From NCBI GenBank assembly GCA_029851415.1, contig CM056741.1, positions 177,861,021-177,925,020 on the forward strand: a stretch of 64,000 nt of DNA, read 5' to 3'. Numbering within the stretch: position 1 is the first letter of the stretch; each line of letters begins with the position of its first letter. Position numbers and translations under genes: made by a program. The notes beneath the pieces are model-generated. The model was not told where the DNA came from, made no database searches, and saw only the letters and a program-made list of their open reading frames with translations. This DNA comes from Eretmocerus hayati. Taxonomy: Eukaryota; Arthropoda; Insecta; Hymenoptera; Aphelinidae. Shown here piece by piece: positions 23,301 through 35,645 of this stretch.

Positions 23301-24740
23301 ACATAAAATCCCTCACAATACAAATCTCCATGGCACCACATTTCAAACTCTCATTCCGAGCGTGCAAACTTTTCGCAGCCTTTTCCCTCAATCAGGACTG
23401 CATCATACTGGCTGCTACTACTACTTCTACACCTGTCGTCGCACCATATCGATACTTCCATCAACGCAACTTTTTATCGATTACACACCAACCAACTTCC
23501 CAACCATCCTTATACCTATCTCTTTCCATAAATCTACAAAGTCATCTATATCTGCCAATACACATCCAAATTCTTCAACCAACAGAAATGCATATAATAA
23601 TACATACTGCATTTGCATCTGATCGACCGCATCGTTCGAAACATTTCCAATCAATCGGCCCCTTCCGGCATTACCAGAGTAGCATGAGTTAACCGGGAAA
23701 ATCGAACGTTTTCCTATATCGGTCTCTCTCTCTCACTCTGTTCTTCGTCACTCGCTATCCCACTTCAATACATACATACATACAAATTCGCGATAGCGTT
23801 CGATCGAACTTCCTCATCACTTCATCAATATATATATATCTATATTTCTGCCAACCATTGCTCTTTTATATCCAAGAAAAAGGTATAATAAAAATTCAGC
23901 TCCCGTAGGTTTGACTTCATGTACACACAGATATAAAACACTTATACTAAAAAGGAAAGTAGTATGAGTGTAGTTGTCAGGAGGGATGGTGATGAAGAGG
24001 AGAAAACTCTCTCTCTCTTTCTCTCTCTAATGGTCTGATGGGGGTTGGAGGTAAAAAAAAAAAAGAAAAAAAAAAGAAAAAATGTGGCTTGGCAATATCG
24101 TGACCAAGCCCGAGTCGCAACTCCTGATACTCTGCGGTCGATGTAAGGAGGGCCAACGCCTTGGTTTACGTCTTGGAGATATATACCCATATACATATAT
24201 GATTCTGTACAAAGTCTATATATCAAGGTACATGAAGTATATAACGAAAATAGAGGTTAGGCCAAGGAAAGGGTTAGTCGTTCAAGTGCTTCGAGCCACA
24301 CATCGAGAATAGAGTAACATGAGTTTTGAAGAGGTATTTCTTCGTCTCTGGAATATCTCTCTACTTGGTCTCTTCTGTTCCATAAACGTCCGCCTGCGGA
24401 AAGTCCGCGGTATATATGACCATGGCCATTATCCCGATGATGGCGGTGCGAGCGAGGGACGAGAAAAACAGAGAGGGTCTTTGACCTGAACCCTCTACTG
24501 TCTGTCTGCGGTCTGCCCCCCTCGGTTTATTCTCTTTTCAGCGCGAAATGACCATTCGGTTTCTCGGTTCTTTTGTTTTGTCTCCTCTTTCTTATTCTGC
24601 ATTCTATATATATGTATATTGAGTGTATATTGACCATGGTCACTGCAGTGCATTGCATGCAGATTCTGCAGTGAGAGACACTTCGTAAATAATAATGCAT
24701 CGTGTTCAGAGGAAGATCGATGACAATCATGATTTTGCAT
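23301..24740. other. Microsatellite-rich, less AT-biased island
   Basis: Composition changes sharply. It has pyrimidine-rich stretches, CTCTCTCT runs (23720-23740, 24005-24030), CATACATACATACA (23768), TATATATATATCTATAT (23828), a long A-rich tract (24050-24080), and a GC-richer block around 24380-24520 (CCGCCTGCGG, CCCGATGATGGCGG). This is typical of promoter, 5' UTR or enhancer DNA in compact insect genomes, which is inference. The 120-codon frame at 23330-23692 is low-complexity and not a recognisable protein. Confidence 0.4.
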
Positions 24741-25370
24741 TTTCTGGAATACGAACTAGCCGGAATCTAAATGGAAAATACAATTGTCTTGAAAATTTAA
24801 AATTTCCTCATTTTTTCTTCCTTCATCGTCTGGAATAGCGTATTTAAATTATGTACGAAACAATCAATGATGAAACAAAATCATAGAAAAAGATGAGAAA
24901 CAAGAAATGTGAGGCATGGAGAAATTAAATATAATTCTATTCGAGAATCAGGTTGCTTTTGGTTTGTGCGACCAAGAGTGAAGGTTAAATAGTACGGCAG
25001 AAGAGTATTTAGATTGCTTAGGGGGCGAGTTTATTAGGAAAAAATGTGAGTAACAACAGTATTTTTTCTCATTAAACATGACCGACATAATCATTTCAAC
25101 GTTGTGCAAACCAATTGAAATGTATTTTCAAAATTTTTTACGATGGTTTGTACCACTCGCAAATCTTGGAATTTTCCCTTTTGATTCAAGCAACCAATTA
25201 TTAGGTATTTTCAATTTTTATATCATTTATTCTTGACGGAAGAATATTAATCGCCAAGGAATCATCAGCAAAGTCAAGATTATGATAGGGAATATTCATG
25301 CATTGATCTATTGAGTATTCTGAGAAATGTGAGTGACTAGTTTTCCGAAGCAAAATTTCACATTTCTGTG
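24741..25370. other. Anonymous AT-rich DNA
   Basis: No gene, repeat or RNA was recognised in this stretch. Confidence 0.5.
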
Positions 25371-26070
25371 GAATAGGCAACTTGCATTTTTCCCGACCCC
25401 TTCAAGTAAAGGTTGGGCATTTAACAGCAATTCCACTTGAACATAGTGCAATTTGAGAAACAATTTTCAAAAATTTTCCCATTTTGAGCAAATTGTTCCC
25501 AAGTCGATCGGCTTTAGAACGACTTCAAGTGGTCGAGCCCCAAATGACGTCATACCGACGAACGTTTCGTTCTGCCCCAGGCTATTAGACTAGGAGAGTC
25601 CAAACTTTTATTCATCTGATGGGCCAACTGTTCAGAGGCATATCATAATTCATATGTTGATTGACCTAAATGCTGGACTGATACTTAGAAAGGCTACAAT
25701 CGTTCTCACGTCTCAGGGGAATAGATTATTTCACTGTCGGTAACTATCCGAAATAATCCTGACCCAGTCTAGCATTCAGGTCGATTGAATTATGATATGC
25801 CTCTGAACACTTGGTCCATCAGATGAATAAAAGCTTGGACTCTTCTATGCTAATATCACGGGGCATAACGAGACGTGTGTCGGTATGACGTTATTTGGGG
25901 TTCGGCCGCTTGAAGTCATTCTGAAGCCACTCAACCTTGGAAGACTTTGCTTAGGATGGGAAAATTCTTGAGAATTTTTTCTCAAACTGCTCAATGTTTG
26001 ACTGAAATTGTTCTAAAATGCTCAACCTTTACTTGAGGGGCTCAGGAAAAATGCAAGATGCCTATTGTTC
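25371..26070. mobile_element. Foldback element of 700 bp
   Basis: GAATAGGCAACTTGCATTTT at the left matches inverted ATGCAAGATGCCTATTGTTC at the right. The arms keep matching inward through CTTCAAGTAAAGGTTG, GTCATACCGACG, CATCTGATGG and GAGGCATATCATAATTC. The centre lies near 25700-25740. Arms are about 330-340 bp and moderately diverged. There is no coding frame, so it is a large MITE-like element. Confidence 0.85.
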
Positions 26071-26234
26071 CAGGTAAGTTAACATCTCTTCTTCTCGTTC
26101 ATTCAATGTACTTCCTCAATTTCCCTAAGAATGCTCCCCACCTATTTTCGACCTCTTACAGTCTAATCAGTATATAGTAAATAGCACAGCACCACAAAAA
26201 AATTCTGAACACACTCCCAAACAATACAACCATT

Positions 26235-26690
26235 TTGTTCTTGGAGTCGCTGAATCCGAATCCGGGGTCATTCGGCCCCAGTAAGTCGAATTTTTTCATA
26301 ATCGACATAATCTCAAAAGACCATGATCTTACAAAGTCGTTTGGAGATCATAATAAAACCATTGTGAATTTACATTTGGTCAGAAAATCTATTTTTGGGG
26401 TCGCTGAACTCGAAACCTAAGTCGATCCGGTCTCATCACGTCAAGGTTCTAACATAACCTCAAAGAATCATGATTTTTCGAGAATGCTTGGAGCTCGTGA
26501 TCAGACCATACTTTGCTTTGCTCTGACTGCATGTTTTTGGGGTCGCTGAAGACGAATCCGGGATCAGTCTAGTCCCAGCACGCGAAGGTTTTGACATGAC
26601 CTTAAAAAATAAGTATTTTTTGAGAGTTTGAAAGGGAGGCCTGTTTGATGGAATTACTCTGGATTCTTGATATTCTAGGTAGTACAAGGC
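26235..26690. repeat. Tandem repeat, about 150-bp period, three units
   Basis: The landmark GGGGTCGCTGAA (GGAGTCGCTGAA in the first unit) occurs near 26241, 26398 and 26539. Each is followed by a GATCC or GGTC-rich segment and then by CATGAT. Units are diverged. The minus frame across 26460-26687 follows the repeat and is not a gene. Confidence 0.75.
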
Positions 26691-27902
26691 TGTGAAAGAA
26701 GTTTGTTGAGATTTGGTGACCCGGACCTCCTGGACTCCCCTTGTGAATGTGAATTCAGTATGGTTTAATCATGATCTACGCGTGACTCCGTAAAATCATG
26801 GTTTTTTGAGGTTATACCAAAATATCGACCGGTTGTGACACAGCTGACCCCCGATTTGGATCCAGTATCTGTAGGATAGTTTGGGAGTAAGGTCAGATCT
26901 TTTTTGAGAGGCTGTGTAATCAATCAACCACACAACTTTGAATGGATAACGATGTAGAACCACGTACGGGAAAATTTTCCTCAAATTTTAAAAGAAATTT
27001 CATTGGGATCGGTGCGAAATTGAGTGTGAGGCAAAAATCGCACTGGTTTTGGAAATCGTTAAATATTTTTTCCACAACTATACACGCTTAGTTTTGCACA
27101 ACCTCAATGAATTTTCTATTGAAAGGAGGATAGCTCTATGTATCTAGCGGTACACCGTTATCCATTAGAAGATGTTTGGTTAGTTAATTATTTATACAAC
27201 AAACTGATCTGCCCACAAGATGGCACCACCTTTGTTGTTTGAAAGCTGAGAAGCACTCATAATTGCTACCTTTCCTGCTAGCCCAGATCTACCCAAACCT
27301 TTATTTGCGATCCTTGAGATATTGTGTACTCTTTTGTATCGATGGTGGATTTTTTTTTGACACGCAAGTGTCATGCAATAGCTTAAGCTAACCTTATTAC
27401 TATCGAGGGCCTACAAGAACCCAGAGTATTCTGAGATTCTTGACAGTTGTTTCCTACGCTGATCCTATTGGAACGACTAATATCTTGATTAATATTTTCC
27501 TATGACAGAATAACGTATTTACTCGATGAATGATGATTTCTCTTGTATTCCATGGAGCTTACTCGTCTATCGAAGGAACTGGTGACCGTCTTCAACGAAT
27601 CGATGTTATGGCTGTAAAGTACGTCATGGTGGCTCTGGTCAACTACAAAATTGTATCTTCAGTGAGTAAAATGAGATCTGTATTAACATATAATTTGATA
27701 CCATGAGCATTGCAGTACAGTGATGCAAAAACGAATGGTCCTTGATTTTTGTTATGCAATCTTATACTTGAATAACTCATTAACCGTCTTGCACACAGCA
27801 CCTATCGTATAACCCCATGTTACTTAGAAGGGTTGTTTCGTACATACGTACGAGTATGCAAGAGAGTTTAATATGGAATACCTCATGTGTAACATATAAA
27901 TG
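26691..27902. other. Anonymous DNA with one small ORF
   Basis: No repeat was recognised. The only point of interest is the small ORF at 27530-27706, annotated separately. Confidence 0.4.
27530..27706 (+). CDS. Unrecognised 58-codon ORF or exon
   Basis: The frame starts at a double ATG and stops at 27704-27706. It contains a clean splice donor, TCTTCA|GTGAGT, after residues YKIVSS. The local base composition looks more coding-like than its surroundings, with mixed codons and a run of V, K and Y residues around MAVKYVMVALVNYK. An in-frame stop precedes the ATG, so this could be a first exon of about 45 codons. No family is recognised. The opposite strand is also open over 50 codons, so strand is uncertain and chance is possible. 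Confidence 0.25.
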   Translation: MMISLVFHGAYSSIEGTGDRLQRIDVMAVKYVMVALVNYKIVSSVSKMRSVLTYNLIP

Positions 27903-28874
27903 TATATAAGGTAAGTGTACCCAACTTGCCTCTGTACCCAACTTGCCCCCATATGCCGATCTCGGGCATGGGCACTCCTTGGCCTCCCGGCAATTTTTTT
28001 TCACGTTTGTTATGTTAGAATATGAGAAAGTAAATAGTTTGCATCAACCCCGAATCATTTCTGCGTTCTCCAAAACATTTGAAGAGATTTTTCCATTTTT
28101 CGTGTTTGAACAGTTGAGAAATCACCGAGAAATCTGTGTTGAGTAACATCGGTGCGGAATTTTTTGAGTTCAACCAATCTTAACGTACCTTAGCACATTC
28201 GATTCCTTATTTCAAGACCTTCAAAATCCATTTTCCAAAATTGCAAAATTTGAATATGGAGCTGTTTTATGTGCAAAACACGGAGACGATTTGTAAACAA
28301 GGATGCCAACATCGGAGTGTACCTAACATGCCCTCATATGTTTATCTCGAAAGGGCGTGCAGAACGACATTTTTCACCACTCAGAACGTGTTTATCGCGT
28401 CAAAATGGGTCAGAAATAGTGTTTTGAACCACCAAAAAGCTCCAAATGTGCGTGCACGGCGATAAAAACTCTTTCTCGACGATTTCCATCATTTATTTCA
28501 GAAGAATTGAGACAGTTCGGCTGCAATTGATCCAAATTGGACGCAGTTTAGTGCATTTTGAAGGTCTTTAAACAAGATTTAAAATGAATTAAAGCACGTT
28601 GAAAATCGTTGAAGTAAACCAAAGTTATTAAGAAAAAGGCTTAATGGGGGCAACACTTTGGGTACACACTTTTGTGAACTCTCAAAAATCACCTTTTGAG
28701 AGGATTCAAACAGTTTGGCTCGAGTTGTTTCAAATTGAATGTACCTCAACTTATATTGAAGGTCTTAAGACAAGCTTCAAAATGAGCTAAGGTACGTTGG
28801 AAAATATTGAGATGGGCCAGAGTTATTAAGAAAATGGCTTAATGGGGGCAAGTTGGGTACACTGACCTTATATA
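27903..28874. mobile_element. Inverted-repeat element of about 970 bp
   Basis: The left end TATATAAGGTAAGTGTACCC and inverted right end GGGTACACTGACCTTATATA are partners, followed inward by CAACTTGCC. The GTACCCAACTTGCC motif is repeated near the left end and returns in inverted form near 28660 and 28850. The internal sequence is itself partly duplicated: AAGGTCTT.AACAAG, TTATTAAGAAAA.GGCTTAATGGGGGCAA occurs near 28565-28650 and 28760-28850. No transposase frame is present. Confidence 0.75.
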
Positions 28875-29564
28875 TGGGTCAGATCAGTATATTGAGCCAA
28901 ATCGTGACAAAATGCCCTCGCGAATCTTTTTGCGAATTTCTCACATGGAAGAAGGTACCAGAAATAGTACTCTCCCAGGGTTTCGGACTAAAAAAATGTT
29001 CTCTTGCCCGCTAAAATTTTTTGAAATTTGACAAGAAGCCAATTTCGGCGTTTGTTTCGGAAAATCAGCAAAGAGACTAGGAATGTCATAGTGAAGTCTG
29101 CGAGAGCACATTTTTTTTGCTTTGACGCCAATTTCCAGGAAAAAATTGTAAAAAAGTCTCAGAACCAAATGCGCCTATCCCACATGACGATATGTATGTC
29201 ACTTTTTTCCGATTTTAGACCATTTTAAAGTGGATGCCAATTCAACACATCTATCAATTGCATATTTCTATCGAGGTCATCGAATAGTCATTATTATGAC
29301 CAATACTTGACAATATGAGTATTTGGTCAGCAAGACGAGTAGTATTCGTTAGATCCCCTCAAATTTTCGTGGAGATTGCTTAACAATTGTACCCACAGTG
29401 CAGGAATCCTGGGCGAAAAGTCGGCTCTTGTATAGGTGTAACGCATTCCAAGGTTTTACGATCCGAAACGATCCGAAATCAATAAATTTGATCGGGATCT
29501 GACAATAACAACAGTGGAAAGAGAATGTTGATTAGGATATTTTGCACAATTATGAAAAAGAATG
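28875..29564. other. Anonymous DNA
   Basis: No feature was recognised. The opposing frames at 28941-29168 and 29028-29228 show no known domain. Confidence 0.45.
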
Positions 29565-29682
29565 GGGGTCACTATGAGTCGTCTGCATGGCCTCCACGCG
29601 TGCCCGTGCAAAGATGATTCATACAATCGTCGCCGCGCGGGTACATGGTGGGGGTAATGTTTCGACGGCTCATAGTGACCCC
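29565..29682. mobile_element. Small MITE, 118 bp
   Basis: GGGGTCACTATGAG(T/C)CGTC is an inverted repeat at both ends (29565-29583 and 29664-29682) with one mismatch. The interior is GC-richer (CGTGCCCGTGC, CGCCGCGCGGG). No unambiguous target duplication was seen. Confidence 0.85.
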
Positions 29683-29835
29683 ATAACTATCTAACTACCA
29701 TGATAATTTCGGAACTGATTTTCGTTCATCTCGAATGCACGATATCAAATGATCGGATGTATCTCCAACATTATTTCGTAAATATTAACACTCTGACACA
29801 AAACTACAATTTCGTTTTAAGTCAAACCCTGGTGA

Positions 29836-29925
29836 TTATATCCAGCTATTTAGTTTATTACTATTGGCAGCTGTACATGTCGTATAGATCGTAATGATAT
29901 AAATTTTTTGATACTTAAATATCAG
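29836..29925 (-). CDS. Tentative last exon of the odorant receptor
   Basis: A phase-0 acceptor GGTAACAG opens a 29-codon frame ending in TAA. Its start (LIFKYQKIY) loosely fits the usual last segment of helix 7, but one residue must be gapped and the usual serine-rich SxSY motif is absent. The polypyrimidine tract is poor. If it is wrong, the true last exon is elsewhere downstream, or the gene ends prematurely by reading into the intron after FAT. Confidence 0.25.
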   Translation of the reverse strand: MIFKYQKIYIITIYTTCTAANSNKLNSWI

Positions 29926-30109
29926 CTGTTACCAAGGAATCGTACTACATCGAAATATCTCGATGGCTATTCACACCAAACGTAAGTGAATTAGCAATAT
30001 TTTGCATCACATAATGTCCAAAGTTAGTAATGAATGCGGTATACGTCTGATCTCAGATCAGTTTCCTTGGAATTTTTCCCAAAAAATGTATAAGTAAGGG
30101 AGTACTCAC

Positions 30110-33100
30110 TGTTGCAAACGATTCCATTGAAATTGGGAGCACCTTACCGGCAGTTAAGACTACAGGGTTGAGTGATCGAATCATGATAATTCCAATCATC
30201 TTGCGATCTCTCAAAGACAAACTATCCCAATTGCTAGCATATCTGAGAAACAAAGGTGTGACATGTTTTCTAGGTCAATTTTTTTATACTAATTGTAAAT
30301 TGTTATACTCACGCTACGTCGAAAATTTCAGCACTAGAATCAATAACCTCTTGTCCAATTAAATTGATGCAAAATAGATAAGAATTCATTCCACCTATGA
30401 CTACTAGCCCTGCAACCCGTCTAAACAGAGGTGAGTCAACTGCATATGGCACCTAGAGAATAATGATACAATAATGAATTCACTGTGATGAACAGGAATT
30501 TATTGGTAGTAATGACTCACGTAGTAGTACATCAAGGAAATCATCAATACACAATTAATGAATACACACATCTCCATGATGCTCATTGTATCTTCCAACT
30601 GTTGGCAGAATCTTGAACATTACATTGTCAAATAATTTATTTCGTATTGAACGGATTCATCATTGATAACTTGATAATATATTTCGAAATATTTTACCTG
30701 AATGTTCGATCATGTAGTATGACACACTGATTTAAACCAGATTCCTGAGTATCAAGGGTCGAGCTCCCAGATCGTCTTGGGAATAATGTATGAGTTGTGG
30801 AATGGTTTGTTAGCCTGAAACTGAAACAATTTTTCTTGGCATGAAAAATAATCTCAATTTGCATTCATTCCATACTGATAATAGTATTGTGATCTTTCCA
30901 CTTTGATGAGAGTTAAACGGATTTGAATTATGCTTAGAATAAGATCAATTTTAATTCATCGTTCTCGAGACTGAAAAATTCATTGTCTGTCGATCAACAA
31001 ATACTCTCTCCTCTCTAAACCTGTTGGAGTCAATTTTGACTCCAAGGGATTCAGATTCGTGCGACTCCAAGCTTTGAGTTGCACGAATCTGACTCCAAGT
31101 GAGTCAAATTTGACTCACTTGGAGTGAAATTCAAGTGAAGCTCACTCCAACGAGTTAAGCATGTCTATACCTAGCATCTGTGAATTTACGTCAAAACAAA
31201 ATGAGTTTTTTTGCTGGATCCAACCTAGAATCAACTGATCATGACAAATCTCGTGCATATAGAAATCATTGGTCGGAAACTTTCAAGATCGTACTGTCTT
31301 GGCACGTTGTCTGAGCTATGGAGAATGAGATCCATAATCCGGGAAATGCAGATTCAGAATTATAAATTTCTTATCTGACTAAAAATCCGCGAAGCCAGTA
31401 GTTCACTCATAAGACATGCCGTATCTGACTCATTGTCTGGACAAAAACGTGTTATTTCTATTCAAACAAATGTTTGATCTTCTTCGTCATAAAAGAATAC
31501 CTATGGCAAATATAGAGTTCAACACTCGGCCCGAATGATTTTTAATTTGCGGCCTTACATGTAGTCTTTCTGTACAATATTCATGATCACATCTATAGTC
31601 TTTCTGTACAATATTCATGATCACGAGAAGGAGAAAAACATTCGAGTATCGACTCATCATTTTATTTTTGGCCTTGAAACTTTTTACATGGGGACGGGAA
31701 ATTTTTTGCCTCGTATCTAACTCTCATTTTGTTCAGCCTGGAATCAACCTCCTGGGATCAAAATATCTCAATACTTTCAGAATGAAAAATGTATAGTTCA
31801 AGGGATAGAAGATTCTTACCTAACAATTTTAAACAATCCACAAATTTGTTTTGTAAACATGACGTACATGTCCGTTGTACCAGTCAGCACCAAAAATTCA
31901 ATAATGTACCATAAGATAACATGGATCCAAGTTGACCAATAGTAATCATCCTGCTCAAAAAATATGTAATCTGCGTAGATTAGGGGAAACTTATATTGTG
32001 TGCCATTTTCATGTGCAAAATGATGATCCATGTATGCACAAACAACAGGTATGGCTGGTAGAAATATCAAACCACCGCTCATCAAATAAACTGAAAAAAG
32101 AATCAGTAATTCGAGATTTGCCAACTGATGGATGTGTGAAGAAAAACAACCTGTGTATAATTACAACCAAATCTAATAGAGCACTACCAAATTTGGGTTC
32201 ATACTAAAGTACAATGCTTTTGTAATAAATAATCATACTACAAGAAAACAGCTCCAACATAGATGGAAAATCAAACAACTTGGATGTAGTGAATAGTTAT
32301 CCATTCACTAGTAACAATAAGCGCCTTATGATCATAATATATAAACACGCTTTCGACTAAAATGTGGTCATATCATGATTATTGGTAGTCATAACATGAC
32401 CACCTATGATCCCGAGGCTGAAGTCATGACCTGTAAAAAATTGGTTCACTTCCGACCAAATCGGTCAACCACTGGTTGGAAATTAAACTTATGGTTGCAC
32501 GCCAAACTCAATCAGTTGGATGAATACTAACCAGTTGAAAAATCAATCACTGGTTTGAATTTCAACTACTGGTTAATCGCCAAATTCAACCATTGGTTGA
32601 CAATTGTACTACAGCGAATATGGGAGTAAAAATGGAACCCATGAGATTGGTCAATTGTGGTTTCCGGTTGACATTATTGGGTTAAGAAAATGAGTATTTT
32701 CACGTTTTTCCATCAACAGATACAAAAAAATATCAGCACCGGCCAAGCGAGCCTTTTCGGAAAAAGATCCAGGTTAAGCAACGTTTTTGCAATTGAGTAT
32801 CCGGATTAGTGACCGCTCATTCTGCATTTGCATAGTTCATGGACCCAAGTAAGTTATAAGCTTTGCAAACTGAAGACAGATGGTCGCCAATCCGGATACT
32901 GAATCGCGAAAACGTTGCTTAACCTGGATTCATGCCTTGAAAAAGCTCTTAACGCTGGTGCTCTTGTTTATCTCCATTCGTTTACGAGAAAACGCGCAGA
33001 AACTTATTTTCCTGGACCAAAAATGTCGTCCGGGCACAATCATCTACCAATCTCATCGGCCTCGTATTGAACCCATAATAAAAGAGTCAGTGACTCGGTC

Positions 33101-35228
33101 AGCGATTCTTGCGCGAGCTAAGCGTGGCAGCCTGACCCGAGTGGTCACTAATTCCGTCACTGAATCGCAAAAACGTTCCTAACCCGAATTTCCTCCCGAA
33201 AAGGCTCCCAGAGAACCGGCGCGTCGTTTATTCCTATTTGTTCATGAAAAAAGACGAGGAAACTGGTTTTTCTGACCCGAAATCATCGTCCGGGCACCAC
33301 CACTTACCAAACTCATGGATTCCATGTTTACTCCCATATTTCATCTAGAAAAATGTTCGACCAGTGGCTAAATTCGGTTATCAACCAGTGTTTGCCGCGA
33401 AAAATCAACCAATTGGTCGATTATTAAGGTCAACCACTGGTTGAGATTGGTTGAAGTTTTTCCCAAATATTTCTCACAGTGTAAGTTATCATAAGTCTGC
33501 ATAATTAGTCATAGGTATGGGTGCTGGAGATCAAGTGCTTCATTGCCGACTTCAAAAATTTCCTAAACTAAAGCGTTAGAATAAGGTCGCTCGTGTTACT
33601 GCCTGATAGGCCTCTGTCCAAAATATGAAAAAATTCATATTCATCCGATTGCAATGCTTCACGGCTATCTATAAGGTGCTTTTGTATAGACCTATATAAA
33701 CAGATATGTAAACCTAATACTTTCTTGGGCCGTATGATGTTTGCGAATGAACACAGTTGAGTAGCCGGGAACGGGTTCAGATAATAAGGTCATGGGGCAT
33801 CTACTTTTTCAGCATGGAGCGGCTAAAGCGTAGCTTTTACTCTCGGCTGTATAAAATTGGCATTCATTTGCCCTAATGCGAGAAAATAGTATATTATCCT
33901 CGCGAAGCAGGCTGTTTCAAGGCTCGGGGAATATTTTCCTTTCGGTGCACTCGCGAGAAAACCATCCCTGTGCCCCAAAACAGCCTAATAGCCTCGCATC
34001 GAGAGTAGTACACTATTACGACGGTAGAAAGTAGCAATTTTAAAATACTGTGAATTTTTGATGGGTTTGTACAAATGTACATGGATGCATAAAAGCCTTA
34101 CACCCGGAGATATGCATGACACCTCATGGAATCAATACTGTTATTAAGTATAGTAAAATCTTCATTAGCAGCCACTTCTCAAAAGCGACCGCCTCTGCAA
34201 CAGTGGCCGATTTTTTCTGATCCCGTGGGATGGCCATTAGAGGTTCTAGTGAGGATATCAGTTTAGTTCTACATTTTTGACCAAATTTTGTCATGAAAAT
34301 AATTGGAGTCGAGTAACATCACACATAGTACCTTATCATACATGGTATATCATCATCGAGATTACTCTGATGTAGTCGAATGCAAATAGCATATTTTTTG
34401 TTTGAACAACAAACCCCGTCGTAGAGAGATTTTGTTAGGTTATTACTTCTTATCGATGAATAAGCTTGATATCTCATCACATACATTACCTGTGAAGATT
34501 ATGCCAAGGAGACGACCCATGCTTATTGATTTGGTGAGTATTTTTTTTTCTCTTTCATCCTCAATAAAATTCCAATTTTCGACCGCTTTGAGATATAAAT
34601 CTCTGAACTAATGAATGGAGCAATGCAACGGTGAGTCAATCCAAAAAGTTTATATTTTGAGATCAATTTAATCATATTCCATGGGTTTTAAGTGTCAAAG
34701 ATACCACAAGCCACTCGCAAGAGAGTGATGTCAGTATGGTAATGGACTTACCCCTGGGATGTTGATAATTTCTAAAAGAAATACGCATAGGCCTAGAGTA
34801 TTGAAACTCATCATTGATACGTTCTCCAAAATTAGATCAAAGTTTTGAGCACCGTATCGAATTATGTACAACATCTGTAGGAATGAACAAAATTGAAAAG
34901 ATTCATTTGTTTGAAATATTTAATGAAGATTTAGGTTTGAGCTTCGGGAGTTTGATACTTTTGTAAGGGATAATACACCCGTTTGCCCCTTCTTCCAGAT
35001 CGGACAAATTTGATTTTATCAACGTTCAAAAGTGAGGTAGGTCGTATTAGGATTTTCAGATGTATTTTACGATACCTGTGATCCACTGACAGATATTTTT
35101 AGTATTGCAAAAACGATGCAGCTCACATATCTAGTTGAACGAGATTGAAATGGCCACAATCCCACCATATTCAATATTAATTTGGGGCACTGCCAATAGT
35201 AATCTTCGAACACATTTGTTTTTTTCAT
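30110..35228 (-). CDS. Insect odorant receptor (7tm_6), 8 exons found
   Basis: This encodes a seven-helix odorant receptor, an odor-gated channel subunit acting with Orco in olfactory neuron membranes (family knowledge). On minus the exons are 35228-35076, 34874-34752, 34607-34490, 32090-31820, 30814-30698, 30611-30521, 30452-30313 and 30242-30110. They total 1,146 nt, or 382 codons, in one uninterrupted frame. All introns use GT..AG and the phases match (0, 0, 1, 2, 2, 0, 2). The start is the ATG at 35228. Family marks are FEDYYWQ..KL.L...GLWP near the N-terminus, the helices SGGLIFLPAIPVV and IHVILWYIIEFLVL in exon 4, FCQQLED in exon 6, NLIGQEVIDSS in exon 7, and RSLNPVVLTAGK in exon 8. Exon 1 ends in a weak donor (GTATCG). 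About 15-30 C-terminal residues remain unplaced. Intron 3 (2.4 kb) and intron 4 (1.0 kb) contain repeats. No stop or frameshift was seen, so it looks functional. Confidence 0.93.
31022..31156. mobile_element. Palindromic element in odorant receptor intron 4
   Basis: CAGATTCGTGCGACTCCAAG and the inverted partner of TTGAGTTGCACGAATCTG meet at about 31074. Outward, GAGTCAA.TTTGACTC occurs in both arms. It is a compact foldback of about 135 bp rich in GACTCCAA motifs. Confidence 0.75.
31562..31624. repeat. 29-bp direct duplication in intron 4
   Basis: The phrase starting TAGTCTTTCTGTACAATATT is present twice in exact copy, 34 bp apart. Confidence 0.9.
32440..33480. mobile_element. Composite element with CAACCANTGGTTGA ends (copy B)
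   Basis: It lies in intron 3 of the odorant receptor. Multiple CAACCA.TGGTTGA motifs sit at 32462-32610 and again, inverted, at 33355-33450. The interior repeats ATCCGGATACTGAATCGC, AACGTTGCTTAACC and GGCTC modules shared with the element at 5417-6560. The arrangement, with one inverted module followed by direct ones, is the same. No transposase frame is present. The 100-codon frame at 32880-33182 runs across these modules. Confidence 0.75.
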
Positions 35229-35645
35229 ACTTTCTGTGAAAATGAAAAACAAGTGCCCTAGAATCTTGAGATTTTCTTGCGACTATAGTGCAAGAAAGAA
35301 GTCTGCCCATAGGTGTTTACAAAAAAGAGATGGCGATTACCTGCGCTTTGTTTGAATTTTACCACTAATTTTTTTTTGTATCCAGCAAATATCAGGCTTG
35401 GATGCAATTTATGCATTACAGTATCAAGAAATCAGAGCGAACTGTTGTTCCATTTTTACCTCTGGTATAGTTCGAATCATAGTAATTTAAGTTGCAAATT
35501 ACTTAGTCTTCCAGAATAACATCATATCTTATTCATGACTTCCTATAATGTATAGTCGCACTTCGTAAATGGTTGATAAAGTTGAGAAACTCTACTTGAT
35601 CGAATGAGAAAGAAAATATAGATTTACGCAATGAATTATTACATT
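35229..35645. other. Upstream region of the odorant receptor
   Basis: This is the likely 5' flank of the minus-strand receptor. It is AT-rich, with no TATA/Inr combination I can defend. The plus frame at 35313-35519 is unremarkable. Confidence 0.4.

Noticed and set aside
26235..26690. Possible CRISPR-like direct repeats
   Set aside because: Units of about 150 bp diverge throughout, with no constant repeat and unique spacer pattern, and the genome is eukaryotic.
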